Of a stretch of DNA of 6,418 bases, positions 1 to 4,390 are shown piece by piece. This stretch comes from DHVE2 group archaeon (GTDB taxonomy: Archaea; Thermoplasmatota; Thermoplasmata; Thermoplasmatales; Aciduliprofundaceae), in assembly GCA_015520975.1 (NCBI GenBank), contig WAOZ01000032.1, positions 1 through 6,418 of the forward strand, read 5' to 3'. Below the pieces are notes generated by a model. That model did not search any database. It was not told the origin of the DNA and saw only the letters and a list, made by a program, of their open reading frames with translations. The first letter of the stretch is position 1. The number at the start of each line of letters is the position of its first letter. Both the position numbers and the translations under genes were made by a program.

Positions 1-204
1 GCAAAATGGAAGGTTACTGTGGATAGAGACGCATGCATCGGCGACGGAATCTGTGCAAGCATCTGCCCGGATGTTTTTGAGATGGATGACGAAGGAAAGA
101 GCGTGGTTCTCAAAGAGATAATAGATGACAGCCTTCACGAGTGTGCCCAGGAAGCCGCAGACTCCTGTCCAGTTTCATGCATCCATATAGAGCAGGTAGA
201 GTAA
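1..204 (+). CDS. Pyrococcus-type single-cluster ferredoxin (5' end cut by window edge)
   Basis: Small soluble electron carrier, expected to hold one [4Fe-4S] cluster and to serve cytoplasmic oxidoreductases such as 2-oxoacid:ferredoxin oxidoreductases and hydrogenases (family knowledge). The frame is open to base 1, reading A-K-W-K-V-T-V-D. Pyrococcus furiosus ferredoxin, as I recall it, begins AWKVSVD, so the true ATG probably lies one or two codons left of the window, and the GTG at 19 is just an internal Val. Counting the first visible codon as 1, the cluster motif is C12-xx-D15-xx-C18, with the fourth ligand C56 (CPVS). Asp replaces the usual second Cys, as in P. furiosus. C22 and C48 match the pair that forms a disulfide there. 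C60 is an extra Cys. Visible length is 67 residues against 66 in P. furiosus. The stop TAA is directly followed by the ATG of the next ferredoxin. Its promoter is outside the window. Confidence 0.93.
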   Translation, partial: AKWKVTVDRDACIGDGICASICPDVFEMDDEGKSVVLKEIIDDSLHECAQEAADSCPVSCIHIEQVE

Positions 205-390
205 ATGCAGGTTCCCCACATAGACGGGGAGATATGTGTCTCCTGCGGGATATGCGCCTATGTGTGTCCTGCAGGTGTAATCGAGGTGAAAAGTGCTCCC
301 CGTGTGGTGAAACCTGAGGCCTGCATTGACGGATGCATGGAGTGCGTGGACAACTGTCCCACGCTGGCTATTGAGATAGTCCGGCAGTAA
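205..390 (+). CDS. Two-cluster (bacterial/clostridial-type) ferredoxin, 61 aa
   Basis: Small 2x[4Fe-4S]-type ferredoxin, a cytoplasmic electron carrier. The first motif is canonical: C11-xx-C14-xx-C17-xxx-C21-P (CVSCGICAYVCP). The second is C40-xxx-C44-xx-C47-xxx-C51-P, with one residue more than usual between the first two Cys. In the clostridial fold each motif gives three ligands to one cluster and its last Cys to the other, so eight Cys are available. The ATG follows the previous TAA without a gap, and AGGT at 194-197 gives a weak Shine-Dalgarno, so the two ferredoxins are almost certainly co-transcribed and coupled. Composition is GC-rich like its neighbour and unlike the genes downstream. 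The physiological partner cannot be read from the sequence. It could also serve as a dedicated subunit of an enzyme encoded left of the window. Confidence 0.9.
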   Translation: MQVPHIDGEICVSCGICAYVCPAGVIEVKSAPRVVKPEACIDGCMECVDNCPTLAIEIVRQ

Positions 391-391
391 A

Positions 392-398
392 TTTATAA
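392..398 (+). promoter_or_regulatory. TATA box for the HTH-ACT regulator gene
   Basis: TTTATAA lies just after the ferredoxin stop codon (388-390) and is preceded by a purine/A-rich stretch (AGTAAA) that could act as a BRE. Its centre (395) is 27 bp before the ATG at 422, the usual archaeal TATA-to-start distance, so transcription would begin at the A of the ATG and give a leaderless mRNA. No Shine-Dalgarno precedes 422, which fits. Assigned by inspection only. Confidence 0.6.
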
Positions 399-421
399 TG
401 TTTGCACTCTTCTCCCTTTTT

Positions 422-1012
422 ATGCTTCTGATTGTGGAAGAGTATTTTAAAAATTATCCCGCAAGAAAAAAAGTTGCTGAACTACTCGTTAACTACGGGA
501 TCTCTGTGAAAAATTCAAAACTGTATTTGGGAAATATTGAGATGCCAATTAATGCCATAGCGCATGCCGCAGGTGTTAATCGCAAAATAGTGTATCACAC
601 CATTGAGTACATAGAGAGTACTTACGAACTCAAAAGTGTTTTTGAACGAATTCGCCCCCACTCTATTTTGACCGAGATTGCACCTATACTTGGATGGGAG
701 GTTCTGGAGATATACTTCTCTGGAAAAAATTTCGGATGCACCGTGGAAAAAGTTTTCCATTTGCTCAGCGAAAAATCTTGCGAGGTGCGGCAAATCATAG
801 GTGAGCGGTGGATCAACGGAAATAACAAAATATCCATAGTCATTGATGTCCCGGTGGATATGGAGATAATATCAAAAATAAAGAAGATCGAAGGTGTGGA
901 AAGCATAGTCATACATACTTCTGAACTTGATAAGAAAAAAATAGTGTGCAATTACTGCAGAGTACGGTACTGTCCCCGAAAAGTTGGATTTGATGTTAAA
1001 GATAGGCGATGA
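422..1012 (+). CDS. Predicted regulator of amino acid metabolism: HTH + ACT-like domain (COG2150-like), Cys-bearing tail
   Basis: Resembles the archaeal COG2150 proteins ('predicted regulator of amino acid metabolism, contains ACT domain') in layout and in the opening FxxYPARKKVAELL. From M1 at 422 (196 aa), residues about 13-65 look like a winged/HTH segment (AIAHAAGVNRKIVYHTIEYI resembles a helix-turn-helix). Residues 66-92 (FERIRP...LTEIAPILGW) form a linker typical of the family, and 93-166 have ACT-like alternation ending in IEGVESIVIHT. The tail holds C176-xx-C179-xxxx-C184 among basic residues. The frame also has an ATG at 398, but that would add MFALFSLF and would overlap the TATA box. 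422 fits leaderless initiation, and GTG 434 is a weaker alternative. ACT domains usually bind amino acids, so a ligand-responsive regulator is plausible; the targets are unknown. Confidence 0.78.
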   Translation: MLLIVEEYFKNYPARKKVAELLVNYGISVKNSKLYLGNIEMPINAIAHAAGVNRKIVYHTIEYIESTYELKSVFERIRPHSILTEIAPILGWEVLEIYFSGKNFGCTVEKVFHLLSEKSCEVRQIIGERWINGNNKISIVIDVPVDMEIISKIKKIEGVESIVIHTSELDKKKIVCNYCRVRYCPRKVGFDVKDRR

Positions 1013-1013
1013 G

Positions 1014-1020
1014 TATAAAT
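1014..1020 (+). promoter_or_regulatory. TATA box for the Zn-ribbon / CoA-enzyme genes
   Basis: TATAAAT begins one base after the regulator's stop TGA (1010-1012). Its centre (1017) is 28 bp before the ATG at 1045, which again has no Shine-Dalgarno, so a leaderless start at 1045 is likely. The same arrangement of stop, TATA and ATG is seen at 392 and on the other strand at 4384. It may drive both the Zn-ribbon gene and the following fusion gene. Confidence 0.5.
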
Positions 1021-1044
1021 CCTATTTCCTCTTACTCGAAAAAT

Positions 1045-1299
1045 ATGAAAGACGATTACGATATTGAAACGCTTCGGCTGGAGATGGACTGGCTCAAATC
1101 GGAAATTGAGAAGATTAAACCACACAAACACTGTATGAATTGCGGCATTGCAATTCCTCCCGACAAAACATTTTGCTCCAAAAAATGCGAGGATGAATGG
1201 AATTTTATGCTGAAGAAAAAGAAAAGAATGATGATTGTTAACATAGTATTCATTTTCATACTGATCTTTCTGCTTATGGTTGCAGGAGGACTGCGCTGA
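1045..1299 (+). CDS. Small membrane-anchored Zn-ribbon protein (DUF2116-like)
   Basis: Archaeal protein of unknown function, 84 aa from the ATG at 1045. It has three parts. A charged, probably helical/coiled N-terminus (about 5-26, IETLRLEMDWLKSEIEKIK) is followed by a zinc ribbon C30-xx-C33 ... C44-xxx-C48 in the context HKHCMNCGIAIPPDKTFCS. After a basic KKKKR stretch comes one hydrophobic helix (about 63-80), ending GGLR. This matches my memory of DUF2116 proteins: Zn-ribbon, EEW, basic patch, tail anchor. With one C-terminal TM after a positive patch, the ribbon should face the cytoplasm. The in-frame ATG at 1009 (ATGA overlap with the regulator) would add MSINPISSYSKN. I prefer 1045 because the TATA box at 1014 places transcription start there, but 1009 is possible if translation is coupled. 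TGATG joins it to the next gene. Confidence 0.72.
   Translation: MKDDYDIETLRLEMDWLKSEIEKIKPHKHCMNCGIAIPPDKTFCSKKCEDEWNFMLKKKKRMMIVNIVFIFILIFLLMVAGGLR
1284..1290 (+). promoter_or_regulatory. Shine-Dalgarno of the CoA/NTPase fusion gene
   Basis: AGGAGGA lies inside the end of the Zn-ribbon gene, with the AGGAGG core 9 nt before the ATG at 1299. It supports 1299 as the start and shows that this gene is translated from the interior of a longer mRNA, unlike its leaderless neighbours. Confidence 0.7.
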
Positions 1300-2255
1300 T
1301 GCATGTTATAGTCGGAGGAACATTTGAATATCTCCATAAAGGGCACAGATTACTTCTCAAAAAAGCATTCGAGATTGGAACATTCGTGACTGTGGGTATA
1401 ACCGCCGATGGTTTCAAAAAGGACTGCAAGGTTAGCTTTGAAAAACGCAGGGCAATAGTTGAAGATTACATACGACAGTTCGGGAAAGATTACGAGATAA
1501 TAAAGATATACGATAAATACGGTCCTGCCCTCGAGATTCCATCCGGCTCAATCGTTGTTTCCAAAGAGACTCTAGAGAGCGCAAAAGAAATCAATTCTAT
1601 ACGCGTTAAAAAAGGGTTGGAGCCTTTAAAAATTCATCAGATCTCCACTGTGTATGCGGAAGATTTGATGCCCATTTCATCGCATAGAATACGCGCTGGA
1701 AAGATTGACAAAGAGGGACGAAGAATTGCACCCCTGATAGTAAATGTTGGTTCAAAAAATCCCTCAAAAATCAGAGCCGTGGAAAAAGTCTTTAAAAAAA
1801 TATTCAAGTTCGAAATCCGTGTGATACCATTCGGGGTAGATTCTGAGGTGCCACCACAGCCCTTTGAAGATGATACTATAAAAGGGGCAATAAACAGAGC
1901 GAAAAAAGCCCTTGGAGATGGAGATTACGGGGTGGGCATAGAAGCAGGACTGTTCTGGAATGATGTTGTAAAGGAATATTTCGATAAAGCATTCTGTGCA
2001 GTGATAGATAGCTACGGAAACCTTACATACGGTTATTCTGCAGGATTTGTTTACCCTCCGAAAGTTATTGAGATGGTTAAAAGTGGAGTGGAAGTGGGTA
2101 TTGCCATAGAAAAAATATCAGGCATACCAGATATAAAGAAAAAGCAGGGTGCCATAGGATTTCTTAGCAAAGGTCTCATCGACAGAACTGAGTTTAACGC
2201 TCAGGCCGTACTGATGGCTATGATTCCTCGAATTTCGAATACTCTTTACTACTAA
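1299..2255 (+). CDS. coaD: Bifunctional phosphopantetheine adenylyltransferase / inosine-xanthosine triphosphatase fusion
   Basis: Two enzymes in one 318-aa chain. Residues 1-145 are archaeal-type phosphopantetheine adenylyltransferase (4'-phosphopantetheine + ATP to dephospho-CoA + PPi, the penultimate step of CoA synthesis). It shows GGTFEYLHKGH with the nucleotidyltransferase HxGH at 13-16 and ISSHRIR at 126-132, the ATP-binding loop equivalent to the bacterial SSTxxR. Residues 146-318 resemble the YjjX/COG1986 family, which hydrolyses ITP/XTP to clean the nucleotide pool: NVGSKNPSKI (149-158), PPQPFEDDTIKGAINRA (185-201), GVGIEAG (211-217), GYSAGF and QGAIGFLSKGLIDR (283-296). Both halves are near the usual single-domain length (about 150 and 170), and no stop or frame break separates them, so the fusion looks genuine. 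The start at 1299 overlaps the previous TGA by one base. The 3' end overlaps the opposite-strand gene by 4 bp. Cytoplasmic. I believe similar fusions are annotated in some archaea, but cannot confirm that here. Confidence 0.9.
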   Translation: MHVIVGGTFEYLHKGHRLLLKKAFEIGTFVTVGITADGFKKDCKVSFEKRRAIVEDYIRQFGKDYEIIKIYDKYGPALEIPSGSIVVSKETLESAKEINSIRVKKGLEPLKIHQISTVYAEDLMPISSHRIRAGKIDKEGRRIAPLIVNVGSKNPSKIRAVEKVFKKIFKFEIRVIPFGVDSEVPPQPFEDDTIKGAINRAKKALGDGDYGVGIEAGLFWNDVVKEYFDKAFCAVIDSYGNLTYGYSAGFVYPPKVIEMVKSGVEVGIAIEKISGIPDIKKKQGAIGFLSKGLIDRTEFNAQAVLMAMIPRISNTLYY

Positions 2256-4357
2256 TTTTTAAGTTTTTCGTGCAGTAAATCGCGGGTTTTTCTGTGTTTG
2301 ATTACAAGACTCACACCAATAAGAATGCTTACGAAGGACACGAATCCTGCAATAAAATACCAGTAATAAATTAAAACGCTCTCTTTTGTCCCGGAATGCT
2401 GCGTTGAATACACATATACATCAAGTATTGCTGTGCTGTTTCTGTATCCGTACTTAGTTGCCAGCACAGAAACCGTATGATTTCCCGTGCTATTGAAGGA
2501 TATGGAAAATGTGTAGTATCCATTCTTTGCCACATCGCATTTTTGCTTTGCACCATCTACGAATATTGTCAGGTTCACATCCTCAACCAATTCACCGTTT
2601 TCATCAACAACTTTTACCGTATAGTTGGCAGTTGTTCCGTTTTCAACCCGCAGGGGGCCCATTACAGATACTTTCATTGTTGCCGGGGAAACATAAATTT
2701 TGAAAGTGCGGTTAATGATATTACCATCATAGTCTTCCGCGCTAACATTTATCCATTTCACACCTGTGAAATTGGCCACAAATACCAGATCAATAGAATC
2801 ATCAGATACCATAGACACATTCATAAATGTTAGTGCGATTTTTCTTACGCCCATATTGTCCTGAGCTATGAAAGATATATTGATAGTTTCACCGTAAATG
2901 TAGGTATCTGATCCGCTCATAACCACACTCGGCGGAGCAGTATCTTTGAGACAGTGCAAAAGGCCATCATCGTCTCCGAAAAATAGTAAATTTCCAATTA
3001 TGGATGGCGAAGATAGTAAATAATTTCCAACTGTGAAATTCCACATTTCAGTTCCGTTTTTATTGAAACAGTAAATTTTTCCGTTTGGAGCGTTTGCTGA
3101 AAAATATATGAAGAGTCCGCCAATCGTTATGGATGATTGCACGCCGCCTGCAACCGTTGCATTCCATTTCACGGTTCCATTTTCATATATCGCGTATATT
3201 TTTCCATTTCCTGAAAAACTTCCAGAGCCCACATAAATTATGCCATCCATATAATTGGGAGAGGATGTACTGTATCCAATATTTGTTTTCCACAGCAGAT
3301 TACCCTCTGTGCTAACGGCGTATAGATAACCATCTGTGCAGGAAAAATACAGCGTGTTGTTGTGTAAAAGCGGTGTTGAACGCACACCGCCAGAGGTGTT
3401 GAAAAACCATTTTATTGTATGTGTCGAAATATCCACAGCGAGTATTCCGTAAGGAGGATACCATGTTCCATTGTAATTTCCAGCTATCGGTATGTAAAGG
3501 GTATTATTGCCATATGCAAATGTGCTGAAATACATACTGCCGGGCAGGGATATATTCCACATCTGAGTGCCGTTGAGGGACAGAGCATAAAGATGTGGCG
3601 TGGAATTATCACTTTCGTAAGATGCAATATATATTGTATCATTCAACACCAGAGGAGTGTTTACCAATCCGACATAGCCCGGAGAATTACATATCTTTTC
3701 ACGCCAGATGACCGTAGAATTGATTTTAACAGCATATAAATATCCATCAGCACTACCAACAAAGAGTGTGTTGTTATACACATATGGCGTGCCCATTCCG
3801 TTTATCGTTGCATTTTTCCATATAAGCGTGCCGTTTAAAGACAGCGAATAAAGACCGCTCCACGATTCAAAAAATATTTGATTGCCGAATCCAACCACAG
3901 TGGAATCTATCCCGGAAAATGTTGTTCCCGTAGACACATTCCAGAGTTCATAGTCTCCCGGTGCATAGTAGGTTCTCTGTGCAATAGCCGTGAAACGCGG
4001 ATATCTGTTTTCTGGAGTTGCCAGCGGTATACCTGCAGAATATGCCAAAATATTACTCGTTATATACTCGTTTTCTATCACCCATTCTCCATCCCATTCA
4101 TACCTAGTGAGTCGATATCCGTTTATTATGGCGTATTGAGAGGATAGAAAAGAACATGTAAAACCAAGGTGCTTACATGCATCGATGGTGGCATTTTTAA
4201 AATCGGTGTAGTTAGTATGATACCACATAACCGTGCCATCTGGAAATTCGAACAGTATATCCATACCTTCAGAGACTGCTGGATAACTGCCGGCGATTAC
4301 AAACGACATGGAGATGACATATCCGATGATTAGCAGTGCAGCAAATTTTTTATTCAT
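2252..4357 (-). CDS. Secreted, membrane-anchored PQQ-like beta-propeller protein with Ig-like domains, 701 aa
   Basis: Probable cell-surface glycoprotein; ligand unknown. Residues 1-22 form a signal peptide (MNKK, hydrophobic core, VIA|GS). Residues 30-105 resemble a worn DUF4430-type domain (ILFEFPDGTVMW ... FKNATIDACKHLGFT ... YAIINGYRLTRYEWDGEW). Residues 136-472 hold seven blade signatures of the type GxLYAVxxNGTxxW (168, 205, 255, 304, 343, 385, 426). A final GLLHCL (465) and the N-terminal YELW (136) could together close an eighth blade. Two Ig-like domains follow (about 474-556 and 560-650), then a TM helix (about 662-686) and a basic cytoplasmic tail. About 30 N-x-S/T sequons suggest heavy N-glycosylation. 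It is a divergent paralogue of the 663-aa gene just upstream. The start is set by the ATG at 4357, about 30 bp from a TATA box. No enzymatic residues are recognised: PQQ-like repeats alone do not imply a quinoprotein enzyme. Confidence 0.85.
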   Translation of the reverse strand: MNKKFAALLIIGYVISMSFVIAGSYPAVSEGMDILFEFPDGTVMWYHTNYTDFKNATIDACKHLGFTCSFLSSQYAIINGYRLTRYEWDGEWVIENEYITSNILAYSAGIPLATPENRYPRFTAIAQRTYYAPGDYELWNVSTGTTFSGIDSTVVGFGNQIFFESWSGLYSLSLNGTLIWKNATINGMGTPYVYNNTLFVGSADGYLYAVKINSTVIWREKICNSPGYVGLVNTPLVLNDTIYIASYESDNSTPHLYALSLNGTQMWNISLPGSMYFSTFAYGNNTLYIPIAGNYNGTWYPPYGILAVDISTHTIKWFFNTSGGVRSTPLLHNNTLYFSCTDGYLYAVSTEGNLLWKTNIGYSTSSPNYMDGIIYVGSGSFSGNGKIYAIYENGTVKWNATVAGGVQSSITIGGLFIYFSANAPNGKIYCFNKNGTEMWNFTVGNYLLSSPSIIGNLLFFGDDDGLLHCLKDTAPPSVVMSGSDTYIYGETINISFIAQDNMGVRKIALTFMNVSMVSDDSIDLVFVANFTGVKWINVSAEDYDGNIINRTFKIYVSPATMKVSVMGPLRVENGTTANYTVKVVDENGELVEDVNLTIFVDGAKQKCDVAKNGYYTFSISFNSTGNHTVSVLATKYGYRNSTAILDVYVYSTQHSGTKESVLIYYWYFIAGFVSFVSILIGVSLVIKHRKTRDLLHEKLKN
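2256..2267 (+). terminator. Oligo-T terminator after the fusion gene
   Basis: Directly after the TAA stop come two T5 runs (2256-2260 and 2263-2267) on the + strand. Archaeal transcription often ends at such U-tracts without a hairpin, and none is obvious here. The runs lie inside the C-terminal codons of the convergent - strand gene (its KLK end), so base choice there serves both. Termination itself is inferred. Confidence 0.5.
2942..3952 (-). repeat. PQQ-like blade repeats of the 701-aa protein
   Basis: Protein-level tandem repeat of about 40-50 residues per unit, each with a hydrophobic G-x-[LI]-[YA]-[AS] strand, an NGT-type turn and a Trp (NGTLIW, NSTVIW, NGTQMW, THTIKW, EGNLLW, NGTVKW, NGTEMW). 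The half-motifs at the two ends (YELW and GLLHCL) are what one expects of a closed ring with 'velcro' strand exchange, giving eight blades. The blade count is inferred by eye, not from a structure. At DNA level the units are diverged, so this is an old duplication. Confidence 0.75.
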
Positions 4358-4369
4358 ATTTCAACTCTC

Positions 4370-4375
4370 AAAAAA
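4370..4375 (-). terminator. T6 run after the 663-aa gene
   Basis: On the - strand TTTTTT follows the stop of the 663-aa gene (TAA at 4388-4386) by about 10 nt and could end that transcript. It lies between the TATA box and start codon of the next gene, so any terminator here would sit within that promoter. It may simply be AT-rich promoter DNA. Confidence 0.3.
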
Positions 4376-4383
4376 GTAAAGAG

Positions 4384-4390
4384 ATTTATA
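4384..4390 (-). promoter_or_regulatory. TATA box for the 701-aa propeller gene
   Basis: On the - strand TATAAAT contains the TAA stop codon of the 663-aa gene. Its centre (4387) is 30 bp before the ATG at 4357, so transcription should start about 0-4 nt before the ATG. There is no Shine-Dalgarno between them, again pointing to a leaderless or nearly leaderless mRNA. The two paralogues may therefore be transcribed separately despite a gap of only 28 bp. Confidence 0.55.

Noticed and set aside
19..21. GTG as start of the first ferredoxin
   Set aside because: The frame is open to the left edge and the preceding residues AKWKVT match the normal ferredoxin N-terminus, so the start is outside the window.
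398..400. ATG at 398 as start of the HTH-ACT regulator
   Set aside because: It adds MFALFSLF, which does not resemble the family start, and overlaps the TATA box; 422 has the right promoter distance.
515..951. Reverse-strand open frames across the regulator gene (515-793, 622-951)
   Set aside because: They lie opposite a well-supported gene and show no recognisable domain.
1009..1011. ATG at 1009 as start of the Zn-ribbon protein
   Set aside because: Not excluded, as ATGA overlap is common, but there is no good Shine-Dalgarno, the added 12 residues look unlike the family, and a TATA box lies inside that segment.
1056..1346. Reverse-strand open frame opposite the Zn-ribbon gene
   Set aside because: Its apparent Phe/Ile-rich stretch is just the complement of the Lys and TM codons of the real gene.
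2477..2833. + strand open frames (2477-2833 and others at 3133, 3419, 3878, 4820, 5067, 5630) opposite the propeller genes
   Set aside because: Protein composition is odd (rich in His, Cys, Arg), there is no promoter or Shine-Dalgarno, and they follow the low stop frequency caused by sequon and Trp codons on the other strand.
4358..4385. Hairpin terminator or small RNA between the two propeller genes
   Set aside because: Only 28 bp, with a TATA box and a T-run but no convincing inverted repeat.
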